A stretch of DNA of 64,000 nucleotides from Anaerobiospirillum sp. NML120449 (GTDB lineage: Bacteria > Pseudomonadota > Gammaproteobacteria > Enterobacterales > Succinivibrionaceae): positions 1 through 64,000 of the forward strand of contig NZ_JALKIL010000022.1 of the NCBI RefSeq assembly GCF_023051105.1, read 5' to 3'. The first letter of the stretch is position 1. Each line of letters opens with the position of its first letter. A program made the position numbers and the translations under genes. The notes below the pieces were generated by a model, which had not been told where the DNA came from, did no database searches, and was given only the letters and a program-made list of their open reading frames with translations. This document shows positions 39,142 to 47,477 of this stretch, in pieces.

Positions 39142-39560
39142 TTATGTATATTAGCACGTATCTGTGCCTTAGTAAAAGCAGTTCACTGCAGTTAATGCAA
39201 TTGGGCTTACTGTGAGCGCTTTTCAGGCATGTCACTTTTCGGCCGCAAGGGCCGTGTAGTAGTAATTTGAGCATATCCGCCCGCCAGAGTAACAGTTAAG
39301 ACAGGGAAACACCTCCGTAAGTAATTAGCCCGGCACAGCGCACCATTTAGATGGACGCCACTTCATGTGCCGGCAGCTGCCCACTCTCAGGCATGACCTG
39401 GGAGGCATTGCGACAGAGAAGCGACTTACGGCCTGCGACTGCATGAAATTCAGCCTCAGAGGCTGAGCCGCCTTTGTTTTTGCAAACGATTTCATAAGGA
39501 CGGCTGTCTGGGGCTCGGCAATGATGCCTGTAAGCGGGGCTGTGCATTATTAAGGTAACA
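39142..39560. other. Gap upstream of the reductase gene
   Basis: No gene is seen. The region probably holds the promoter and leader of the following gene. Confidence 0.35.
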
Positions 39561-41210
39561 ATGTTTATGAGCACTAATGACAATTTATTTGATGCCATTA
39601 TCGTAGGCGGTGGTCCTGCCGGTTTAACAGCTGCCCTCTATCTGGCCCGTGCGCGTTATCGTGTACTGGTGCTGGAAAAGGACCGTTTTGGTGGTCAGAT
39701 CACCATTACTCATGAAGTTGTGAACTATCCGGGCATTGAGAACACCTCTGGTGAGGCTCTTACCGAAACCATGCGCCGCCAGGCTGTGAATTTCGGTGCC
39801 GAGGTTAAGCTTGCTGAAGTTACCGACCTCAAGCTTGATGGCGATATCAAGGAAGTTGTTACCAACCGTGGCACCATGCGTGCTTTTGCCGTGCTGATCT
39901 GTACCGGTGCCAACCCGCGTCATATTGGCTTTACCGGTGAGGCTGAGTTCCGTGGTCACGGTGTTGCCTACTGTGCCACCTGTGACGGCGAGTTCTTCAC
40001 TGGCAAGGAGCTGCTGGTAATAGGTGGCGGCTATGCTTCAGCTGAAGAGGCCATGTTCCTGACCCGTTACGCTACCAAAGTAACTATTCTGGTACGTAAG
40101 GATAGCTTCTCCTGTGCCCGCTCCATTGCTGATGAGGTAATGGCCCACCCTAAGATCAATGTGCTCTTCAATCACGAGCTCAAGTCTGTTGAGGGCAATG
40201 ACATGGGTATTACCAGTGCCAGTATCTTCAACAACAAGACAGGTGAGACTTTTGAGTACAAGGCCGCTGACAACGATACCTTTGGTGTATTCGTCTTTGC
40301 CGGTTATGTACCAAATACCGCTCTGGTCAAGGACAAGGTAGCTCTCAATGAGCAGGGCTACATCATTACTGATCATAATCAGGGAACCAGCGTGAAGGGT
40401 GTTTTCGCCGGCGGCGATGTCTGCATCAAGACTCTGCGTCAGGTGGTTACTGCTACTGCTGATGGTGCTCTGGCAGCTGCTGCCATGGAAAAGGTTGCAG
40501 CTCAGATGCATGACAAGACCGGTCTGGTACCTGAGGTGCCAAACGCTACCCGTAAGGCTCCCCAGGAGAACCGTGCCTCTATCGCTCCTGAGGCAGCCGG
40601 AAGCTTCATTTCACCTGACTTCATCCCACAGCTCAATGCTGTATTTGAGCGCATGACTTCCAAAGTTACTCTGCGTGTACACACCAGTGGTGATGACAAG
40701 GGCAATGAGTTACTCAATGCCATGAAAGAGCTGGCAGCTCTGTCTGACAAGCTGTCACTCGACACCACCTCTGAGGGCGAGCATCTGCCATTTGTTGAGT
40801 TTGTCCGTGAGGATGGCTCTTCTACCGGCATGGCTTTCCACGGTGTGCCTGGTGGCCATGAGTTCTCTTCCTTTGTACTGGGCATGTATAACGCAGCCGG
40901 TCCTGGCCAGCAGATTGAGGACAGCGAGCTTCAGGCTGTGAAGGCCATTGATAAGGACGTAAAGATGCAGGTACTTATTTCCCTGTCCTGCACCATGTGT
41001 CCTGACCTCGTGGTTGCCGCCCAGCGCATGGCCTCCTTAAATGACAAGGTCACTACCCACGTCTATGACGTAGGTCTGTACCCTGATATGCGCAATGAGT
41101 ACAAAGTCATGTCCGTACCTTGTCTGGTAGTAAATGGCCAGCAGATTAGCTTTGGTAAGAAGCAGCTTCCAGAACTGCTTGATTACTTAAAGAGCGTCAG
41201 CGCCATATAA
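39561..41210 (+). CDS. Thioredoxin-reductase-like flavoprotein with C-terminal AhpF-like thioredoxin-fold region
   Basis: The 549-residue protein begins with a thioredoxin reductase module: FAD motif GGGPAG at 16-21, redox pair CATC at 138-141, NADPH motif VIGGGYASAEEA near 153 and the second FAD motif GVFAGGDV. A linker from about 320 is followed by about 190 residues like the N-terminal domain of AhpF: two thioredoxin folds, the second with SCTMCPD (Cys477, Cys480) and the cis-Pro VPCLVV. In AhpF these folds come first, so the order is swapped. It should pass electrons from NAD(P)H to the AhpC encoded upstream, replacing AhpF. AAGG precedes the ATG at 39561; Met3 at 39567 is also possible. 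Confidence 0.92.
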   Translation: MFMSTNDNLFDAIIVGGGPAGLTAALYLARARYRVLVLEKDRFGGQITITHEVVNYPGIENTSGEALTETMRRQAVNFGAEVKLAEVTDLKLDGDIKEVVTNRGTMRAFAVLICTGANPRHIGFTGEAEFRGHGVAYCATCDGEFFTGKELLVIGGGYASAEEAMFLTRYATKVTILVRKDSFSCARSIADEVMAHPKINVLFNHELKSVEGNDMGITSASIFNNKTGETFEYKAADNDTFGVFVFAGYVPNTALVKDKVALNEQGYIITDHNQGTSVKGVFAGGDVCIKTLRQVVTATADGALAAAAMEKVAAQMHDKTGLVPEVPNATRKAPQENRASIAPEAAGSFISPDFIPQLNAVFERMTSKVTLRVHTSGDDKGNELLNAMKELAALSDKLSLDTTSEGEHLPFVEFVREDGSSTGMAFHGVPGGHEFSSFVLGMYNAAGPGQQIEDSELQAVKAIDKDVKMQVLISLSCTMCPDLVVAAQRMASLNDKVTTHVYDVGLYPDMRNEYKVMSVPCLVVNGQQISFGKKQLPELLDYLKSVSAI

Positions 41211-41385
41211 GACCCTCAGTATCAGGGCTCTTATAAATCCCCACAGGAGCACAACTCCTGACGTTTCAGGACTGTAAGACATCGATAAGGCCACTCGGCC
41301 AAAGAGCCGCAACCATATGCTAAACAGCCTGCAGGGCTGACAGCTTTCTGCTGGCGCAATGTTGCAAGCAGCTTAGTCACCTGGG
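41211..41385. other. Spacer after the reductase gene
   Basis: No gene or clear terminator is seen. Confidence 0.35.
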
Positions 41386-41484
41386 CAGTGAACCCATGGA
41401 CAGTGAAACCATGGCAGTATGCCCAGGACAGTGAACCCAGGGCAGTATGCCCAGGGCAGTATGCCCAGGACAGTATGCCCATGG
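41386..41484. repeat. 14-bp tandem repeat
   Basis: Seven units of about 14 bp, variants of cagtatgcccaggg and cagtgaacccatgg, follow one another without spacers. Confidence 0.8.
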
Positions 41485-41813
41485 CGTTGTGTCCGGGCAG
41501 CGTGTCCCTGAATTACCTGAAAGACCAGTTTCTGATTGTTCGGAGACTGGTCTTTTGTTTTCAGTACTGCGCGGACTGCCTTTGAACAATCAGGTGATGC
41601 TGCTGGCGCCAGGTTGATGAAATGCAGTCCACTGCAAGACTCTGCAGTGGTATTGATGTGGCGGGAGCTTAAGCTGGAAACTTGTGCCGCAAAACAGTGC
41701 GCTGGGGCATGGACAGGTACAAGGGCAAAAATTGTTATCCCAGATTGCGGTGCATGGGAGGGGTGTTTTTGAGGTGGTTTTATAATTGGTCAGGGCCTGT
41801 TTACGGGTTTGTG

Positions 41814-41829
41814 GTTAGCTGTAGCTAAC
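41814..41829. promoter_or_regulatory. GTTAGC-type palindrome, site 2
   Basis: GTTAGCTGTAGCTAAC is a palindrome with one central mismatch. Its centre is about 101 bp from that of site 3, nearly a whole number of helical turns. A second small palindrome, CTGTTA-TAT-TAACAG, follows at 41843-41857. Confidence 0.6.
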
Positions 41830-41893
41830 ATGGTGTTGATTGCTGTTATATTAACAGGGCTTATCAAGTGAAAAATTTGTGTTACTCAGCTTG

Positions 41894-41931
41894 TTGACAT
41901 GGTTACACAGAACGGTTAGCATAGGCTAACC
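41894..41931 (+). promoter_or_regulatory. Possible promoter with overlapping operator, site 3
   Basis: TTGACA at 41894-41899 is followed after 17 bases by TAGCAT (41917-41922), a reasonable -35/-10 pair. The palindrome GGTTAGC-ATAG-GCTAACC (41914-41931) covers the -10, so a protein bound here would block polymerase. Confidence 0.5.
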
Positions 41932-41954
41932 CGAGCAGGAAAACCTGGAGAGGA

Positions 41955-42059
41955 ATGACAGCTTCTCCTTTGTTCATTGCAAGGCGGTTTTTTCCATTGT
42001 GTGTATCCTCAGGACCCTTAATTCCCATTGGCGTTTGTTCAAGCTCCAATGGGGATTGA
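41955..42059 (+). CDS. Possible 34-residue leader peptide
   Basis: A short frame begins with ATG right after GGAGAGG and encodes MTASPLFIARRF and about 22 further residues, ending at the TGA at 42057-42059. It starts 30 bases after the operator-covered promoter. Its last 17 or so codons run through both arms of the following hairpin, so translation would compete with hairpin formation, as in attenuators. It is not a recognised peptide, and chance cannot be excluded. Confidence 0.3.
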   Translation: MTASPLFIARRFFPLCVSSGPLIPIGVCSSSNGD

Positions 42060-42075
42060 GGGTCTTGCTTTTTTG
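42011..42075 (+). terminator. Large terminator or attenuator hairpin
   Basis: The arm at 42011-42031 pairs with 42046-42066 over 21 positions with only wobble-type deviations, and TTGCTTTTTT follows. It is among the strongest terminators of the window, yet only a very short transcript lies before it. Confidence 0.8.
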
Positions 42076-42351
42076 GAGCATGCAAGCTGGCCAGGTATGG
42101 CTCTATCCAGGTGGCCACGCAGCTGGCTCTGGTGCAACTGCAGGCTGTTCCCGGTGGCAGTACGCGCAGCCGTCTTTGGAGCATGGCATGATGCAGCACG
42201 TGCAGCAGTCTTTGCTGCTGCCCTGCAACGGTAAGATTAGTGGAGCGGTAAGTGTTTTTGCGGGCAAATTCAGCGGCAGCGTGCTAATATTGCCTGATTA
42301 GATGAAGAAATGCCTCATAACAGCCATATTACCGCACAGCCATAAAGTGGC

Positions 42352-42427
42352 ATTACAGCCATCTGGTGGCATTGAAGTCATGAGGTGGCGTGACAGCCGT
42401 CTGGTGGCATTACTGCCATCGCGTTGC
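42352..42427. repeat. 19-bp tandem repeat
   Basis: Four contiguous 19-bp units close to attacagccatctggtggc, diverged at several positions, between the terminator and the frsA-like gene. A further partial copy lies just to the left. Confidence 0.7.
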
Positions 42428-42561
42428 GTGGCACCATGGATTGGGATAGCAGCCATTGGGCGGCTTGGCATTCTCAGGCAGCCGATTGCCCGGGAAAGAG
42501 CTGTATTGTTTGCAGTGATGCCATGGTGCGGACGTGAGGGATTAAAGTGAGGGGAGGAAAA

Positions 42562-43848
42562 ATGAGCGAAAGCCAGATTCCATCAGAAAACTTAAGCGAA
42601 ATTCTTTTCAAGCCAAAGCATGATTATATTGAGACCTCACTGATCTCAAATTCCGGCTGTCCTCTGCCTGATTCAGGTGACGGACTGCACTTCATGGGCT
42701 CCCCTTTCCGCGCCAGATGGTACCGACCTTTAAATCTCTATACCTGGACCTATCTTGGTGCCAACAGTCTTGATATTGAGGCTGCTCTGTCCAATATTGT
42801 CATAAGCTCAAATGATCGCTCACGTCCTGAGTGTTTTGATACCGTATCCCAGTACGGTGCCGGCAACTGGATCTATGAGTTCAGTGCCATAGCCCAGAGA
42901 CGTGTTATGAGAGGCCGTGAAGCTACTGAAAGAGGCGATTTGATTGAGGCAAGTCACCAGTACCGTATGGCATCACGTTACTTTGCCATTGCTGCCTACC
43001 CAAACCTCAAGGGTGACGTTCTGGCTGCACAGGCATCACTTCTGGGCCGTCAGTCCTATCGCAAGATTTTCAATGACGAGCAGCGCCTTGGACATTACGA
43101 GGAGCTGACTTTCAATGTGCGCGGCGAAAAGGTAACCGGCTACCTGCACAGTGTGGATAACAGAACACTGCAGCCATGTGTCATCGTGGTTTCTGCCTAT
43201 GGCGATACCTCAACTGACTACTATGGTCTGTTCAGCAACTACTTACGTAAGATGGGCATTGCCATTTTTGTTATCGACATGCCAGGTATGGGGGATGCCA
43301 GCAAGATTGTGCTCGATGCTAACAGCTCAGATGTGCTTGAAGCGGCTGTAGACTTCCTGCGCGATCGTGTGCCATTTATTGACCGTACTGCCATTGGTGC
43401 CATGGGCTACCGCTTCAGTGCAACTCCTGTAGCCCGTCTTGCGCTGCTGCGTCCTGACCTTTTCAAGGCCATTGCCCTTGCAAGTCCGGCCGTTCACTCA
43501 GCCTACCTTGACCACAAGCTGCTCAACAGCATGCCTCTGTCAGCCCGTTCCTCGCTTGCCAACCGTCTCAACCTTGATGCCAGTGGCTGGGATACCATTG
43601 TGCCTCAGATGCAGATGCTGTCTCTCAAAAAGCAGGGTCTGATTGGCTATCATGCCTCAAACACCATTCCGGTGCTTACTATCTTCACTCCTATTGATCT
43701 CAAGTTTAATGACGATGATCTGGCTGTTGTCAATCAGGCTTTCAAGAACAATCACGTCATCAAGCACAAGCAGATTCGCGTAAGTCAGTTTGCGCCTAAG
43801 TTGTTCTCTGAAATCAGCGATTTCTTCAAAGAAAAGCTGCTCAACTGA
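42562..43848 (+). CDS. frsA: FrsA-like alpha/beta hydrolase
   Basis: About 428 residues from an ATG that follows GGGGAGG. The N-terminal half (about 1-190) is helical and matches the cap of FrsA. The C-terminal half is an alpha/beta-hydrolase fold: PCVIVVSAYGDTSTDY, AIFVIDMPGMGDAS, the elbow region AIGAMGYRFSATPVARLALLRPDLF, and TIPVLTIFTPIDLKFNDDD near the acid position. As in FrsA, the elbow reads GYRFS rather than a classical GxSxG. FrsA has been described as an esterase and as a partner of the sugar-phosphotransferase protein EIIA-Glc; which role holds here is not known. A perfect 18-bp hairpin follows. Confidence 0.88.
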   Translation: MSESQIPSENLSEILFKPKHDYIETSLISNSGCPLPDSGDGLHFMGSPFRARWYRPLNLYTWTYLGANSLDIEAALSNIVISSNDRSRPECFDTVSQYGAGNWIYEFSAIAQRRVMRGREATERGDLIEASHQYRMASRYFAIAAYPNLKGDVLAAQASLLGRQSYRKIFNDEQRLGHYEELTFNVRGEKVTGYLHSVDNRTLQPCVIVVSAYGDTSTDYYGLFSNYLRKMGIAIFVIDMPGMGDASKIVLDANSSDVLEAAVDFLRDRVPFIDRTAIGAMGYRFSATPVARLALLRPDLFKAIALASPAVHSAYLDHKLLNSMPLSARSSLANRLNLDASGWDTIVPQMQMLSLKKQGLIGYHASNTIPVLTIFTPIDLKFNDDDLAVVNQAFKNNHVIKHKQIRVSQFAPKLFSEISDFFKEKLLN

Positions 43849-43925
43849 TCCGGGATCAGCGGCATGACCGATCCCTCTTAAACAAGGTGCATCCGTCCCG
43901 CCTGGGATAAGGTAAGAGCACTGTA

Positions 43926-43968
43926 TAAAGACAGGGCCGGAGTGTCATACTCCGGCCCTGTCTTTATG
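43926..43968 (+). terminator. Terminator of the frsA-like gene
   Basis: A perfect 18-bp stem (43926-43943 with 43949-43966) closes a 5-base loop (gtcat). It ends TCTTTATG and can act on both strands. Confidence 0.85.
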
Positions 43969-44242
43969 AGCACAGCACCGCTGACGTTCTGATGCCTTGC
44001 TGCTGACTGCGCTGCACCGGAACGCAGGCATTGCCCTGGCATCACAGTGATGCCAGGCTGGCGGTGGCGCCATTGTGGTGCGGGGCATGGTGTTTCGCCG
44101 GGACGGCCTTGTGCTTATAATGGTGATTCACTGAATTTTGCCCGGCAGCGGGCCTGAGATGGCCACAAGGCGAACTCAGGTGCAGCCATCAGGATGAATT
44201 TTCATTTTGCTTTGAGCACAGAAGATACAGGCAATACTGGAT
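43969..44242. other. Spacer upstream of proB
   Basis: No gene is seen; the proB promoter is expected here. Confidence 0.35.
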
Positions 44243-45394
44243 ATGCATAAAGAACAGGTCAGCCGCAGCGGCTGTCAGACCAATGGTGAGACAGAAGGTC
44301 AGAATATAGTTATCAAGCTTGGTACCAGCACTCTGACCAGAGGAAAAAACAGTCTCAATCGTGCCCACATGCTGGAGATTGTTCGTGTGGTAGCCCAGAT
44401 GAGACAGCTTGGTCACAGGGTTACTCTGGTGTCATCAGGCGCCATGGCCGCAGGTCGTGAGCTCGTTGCCTCTCATGCTTCTCTGCCCCCGGTTTTAAGC
44501 TCCAAGCAGCTGCTGGCCTCTGTAGGTCAGGGCCGTCTTATTGAGGTCTGGGCCAGTCTTTTTGCCATTTATGACATACACATTGGTCAGATTCTGCTGA
44601 CCCGTGCTGACCTTGAGAATCGTGAGCGCTTTTTAAATGCCCGTGATACTCTATTTGCTCTTCTGGATAATGGCATTGTTCCTGTCATCAACGAAAATGA
44701 TGCCCTTTCAACAGCCGAGATTAAGGTGGGTGATAACGACACTCTGGCCGCCATTACCTCCATAGCCATTGAGGCTGACAAGGTCATTCTTCTTACCGAT
44801 CAGAAAGGTCTGTTCGAAGCCGATCCGCGCAGCTGTCCTGATGCAAAGCTGATTCGTGAGGTCAGGGAAATTGATGAAAAGATTATTGCTCTGGCAGGCG
44901 GTTCAGGTACCACTTTAGGCACTGGTGGCATGTCCACCAAGGTTAAGGCAGCCGATATTGCAACCCGTGGCGGCGTTGAGCTCATTATTGCTTCAGGTGA
45001 AGATCCTGGCATTATGCTGGACCTCATAGAAGAGCGCGGAGACGGCACTTTCTTTAGAACAGGTGATCGTCCCAAGGAGCTGCGCAAGGTGTGGCTGGCC
45101 TCAACTACCAGACCATCAGGACGCATCATTGTTGACGACGGCGCCGCTGCAGCTCTTACAGAACGCGGCTCATCACTGCTGCCGTCAGGCATTAAGAGTG
45201 TCGAGGGCGAGTTCCTGCGTGGGGCTGTGATCGAAATTGACAGTCAGCAAGGTAAATCTCTGGCAAAAGGTATAGTGCGCTATACTTCAAATGAATGCGA
45301 ACTTATCAGAGGATGTAAATCCGAGGAAATCGAGAGTCGTCTTGGCTTTTCCCACGGGGTGGTCATTCACCGCAACGACATGGTAATGCTCTAG
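44243..45394 (+). CDS. proB: Glutamate 5-kinase
   Basis: The enzyme phosphorylates glutamate to gamma-glutamyl phosphate, the first step of proline synthesis. The 383-residue protein has an amino-acid-kinase domain (IVIKLGTSTLTRG, TLVSSGAMAAGRE, VPVINENDALS, GDNDTLAAI, LLTDQKGLFEADPR, GTGGMSTKVKAADIA) and a C-terminal PUA domain from about residue 290. Length is near that of E. coli ProB (367); the extra residues are at the N-terminus, before the catalytic lysine. The upstream ribosome binding site is weak. proA follows, but a terminator lies between them. Confidence 0.96.
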   Translation: MHKEQVSRSGCQTNGETEGQNIVIKLGTSTLTRGKNSLNRAHMLEIVRVVAQMRQLGHRVTLVSSGAMAAGRELVASHASLPPVLSSKQLLASVGQGRLIEVWASLFAIYDIHIGQILLTRADLENRERFLNARDTLFALLDNGIVPVINENDALSTAEIKVGDNDTLAAITSIAIEADKVILLTDQKGLFEADPRSCPDAKLIREVREIDEKIIALAGGSGTTLGTGGMSTKVKAADIATRGGVELIIASGEDPGIMLDLIEERGDGTFFRTGDRPKELRKVWLASTTRPSGRIIVDDGAAAALTERGSSLLPSGIKSVEGEFLRGAVIEIDSQQGKSLAKGIVRYTSNECELIRGCKSEEIESRLGFSHGVVIHRNDMVML

Positions 45395-45542
45395 CCTCAT
45401 GTCGGGGCTGCGAACCCTGAACGGTGCGCCGGGCGCGCAGGTGGCGCGCATGGCAGCACAGCACGCTCGCAGCTTTACAGACACGGCGCTTCTTACAGTT
45501 TGCAGCCGCGCTGTTGCGGAGCTGTCAGAACTTTGAGAAAGA

Positions 45543-45569
45543 CCCTGTGTAAACAGGGCCGGTTTTTTG
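45543..45569 (+). terminator. Terminator between proB and proA
   Basis: CCCTGT-gtaa-ACAGGG-ccgg-TTTTTTG is a compact hairpin with a T tract, 150 bases after proB. The proline genes are thus probably not one simple transcript. Confidence 0.8.
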
Positions 45570-45799
45570 CAGGGGGATAATCAGCTCCCTGACAATGAGC
45601 TGTACAGGTCCGGCAGGAGCAACATGTTGAAAGCTCTGAGCCCGGATACGGTGTGACAGCATGGTGCTGTCAAAGACCAGCACAACAGGGCCATATGGTC
45701 ATACCTGGCATACAGGGAATGTTTTCCCTGAGATAAAGGGAGGTGCTCTGAACAGCGCTTTCAGAGAACCAGGTGCACAGGAAATTAAGCAGGTTAACT

Positions 45800-47065
45800 A
45801 TGGGTTTTGGAATTGATATGCACAAAGTCGGCTATACAGCCGCACTGGCCAGCCAGCAGCTTGCCATAGCCAGCACTAAGGACAAGAATGAGGCTCTTGC
45901 CGCTATTGCTTCAGTGCTCAAGAAGATGGAGAAATTCATCATGGACGTCAATGCCAAAGAAGTATCTGACGCCACGAACCGTGCTCTGCCGGCTTCTATC
46001 ATTGACCGCATGACCCTTAACAATAAGCGTTACTGGGAAATGATTGATGGCATTGAGCGTGTCATTGATCTGCCTGATCCTGTAGGCCGTATTATCGATG
46101 GTCACGTGGCTGAAAATGGCCTGCATATTTCCCGCCGCCGTGTTCCTCTGGGTGTTGTGGGCGTTATTTACGAGTCCCGCCCTAATGTCACTATCGACAT
46201 TGCAGCTCTGTGCATCAAGTCAGGTAATGCCTGTATCCTTCGTGGCGGTTCTGAGTGCTTCCAGACCAATCTCACTCTCTTTGAGCTCATGGAAGAAGCC
46301 CTGTCCAACAGTCCAGTTCCTTCCAGCTCAGTAAACCTGATCAAGTCTACTGACCGTGATCTGGTTAACAAGCTGCTTACTCTTGATGAGTTTGTGGATG
46401 TTATCATCCCACGCGGCGGCGAAGCCCTGCACCGTATGTGCGTCAAGCACGCTACCATACCGGTAATTACCGGCGGCTTTGGTGTTGGTCACATTTTCGT
46501 GGATGCCTCTGCTGACATAGAACGTGCTGTTGATGTCATTATTAATGCCAAGGTGCAAAAGCCTTCAGCCTGTAATTCTTTAGATACTCTTCTGGTACAC
46601 CGCAGCCGTGCCCAGACCCTGATCAATGCACTTGCTCCTGAGCTTGAAAAGCACAATGTCGTGGTCCATGCCCATGGTGAAATGCATGACCTTATGATTG
46701 ACTATCCATTACTCGGTCAGTGCTCGGATAATGATTTAGATACCGAGTTCCTTGGCCTGAAGATGAATATCGTCATTGTTGAAAGTGTAGGTGAGGCTAT
46801 CCTGCATCTGCGCCGTCACAAGGCTATTCACTCCGATGCCATCCTGACCAATTCCATTGGCAATGCCGAGCTCTTTGAGCGCTCGGTACCATCTGCCTGC
46901 GTATACATCAATGCCTCACCACGCTTCTCTGATGGTGGTCAGTTTGGTATGGGCGCCGAAGTAGCCGTTTCCACACAGAAGCTGCATGTACGCGGCCCTA
47001 TGGGACTTGAGGCTCTGACCACCTACCAGTACACCTGCCGTGGCGACTATCTGTGCCGTGAATAA
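45800..47065 (+). CDS. proA: Gamma-glutamyl phosphate reductase
   Basis: The enzyme reduces gamma-glutamyl phosphate with NADPH to glutamate 5-semialdehyde, the second step of proline synthesis. About 421 residues from the ATG at 45800, close to the family length of 417. Family blocks are RRVPLGVVGVIYESRPNVTIDIAALCIKSGN, ILRGGSECFQTN, VIIPRGGEALHR, TIPVITGGFGVGHIFVD and the catalytic cysteine in KPSACNSLDTLLVHR. The longest frame opens at a GTG at 45773, and ATGs at 45800 and 45818 are both possible. AGG lies six bases before 45800, so it is preferred. Confidence 0.95.
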   Translation: MGFGIDMHKVGYTAALASQQLAIASTKDKNEALAAIASVLKKMEKFIMDVNAKEVSDATNRALPASIIDRMTLNNKRYWEMIDGIERVIDLPDPVGRIIDGHVAENGLHISRRRVPLGVVGVIYESRPNVTIDIAALCIKSGNACILRGGSECFQTNLTLFELMEEALSNSPVPSSSVNLIKSTDRDLVNKLLTLDEFVDVIIPRGGEALHRMCVKHATIPVITGGFGVGHIFVDASADIERAVDVIINAKVQKPSACNSLDTLLVHRSRAQTLINALAPELEKHNVVVHAHGEMHDLMIDYPLLGQCSDNDLDTEFLGLKMNIVIVESVGEAILHLRRHKAIHSDAILTNSIGNAELFERSVPSACVYINASPRFSDGGQFGMGAEVAVSTQKLHVRGPMGLEALTTYQYTCRGDYLCRE

Positions 47066-47107
47066 CAGCAGGATGTCAGGACCGTCAGGGACAGTATGAA
47101 AATTTCA

Positions 47108-47149
47108 TGAGGCCAGCCAGGCATTGCCAGGCTGGCCTCAGTTTATTTA
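47108..47149 (+). terminator. Probable terminator of proA
   Basis: TGAGGCCAGCC and GGCTGGCCTCA form a perfect 11-bp stem (47108-47118 with 47130-47140), followed by GTTTATTTAG. Confidence 0.75.
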
Positions 47150-47477
47150 GGGCCCTGGTAGATGACTGTGGCCGGACAGCCTCAAAAGTTATGGCCAGAC
47201 AAGTGGATGTGAGGAAATGGCGATATTGGGCGGCTGGCAGGGACTTTTCGCTGGAGCAGGGGCAGTCAGTTGCTGCTGGATGCAGCTTGCTGCAGCGTGC
47301 TCTTTTTGCGCCTGCAGGGTGCACATAAAAGGGTGAGATTGGAATGAATCGATGTTTTTGCAGTCAAAATTTAGAGTAAGTCATAGTTTTGGATTAAAGG
47401 GTTTTTAATATCTCAGTAGCTTTGCAATAATGAAATCAGAGCAATTATCTCTATAAAATTTAGAGTAAGGAGGAGAT
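47150..47477. other. Spacer with a 15-bp direct repeat
   Basis: AAAATTTAGAGTAAG occurs at 47366-47380 and at 47455-47469, just before the ribosome binding site of the following stress gene. The segment between them is AT-rich and probably contains its promoter. Confidence 0.5.
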
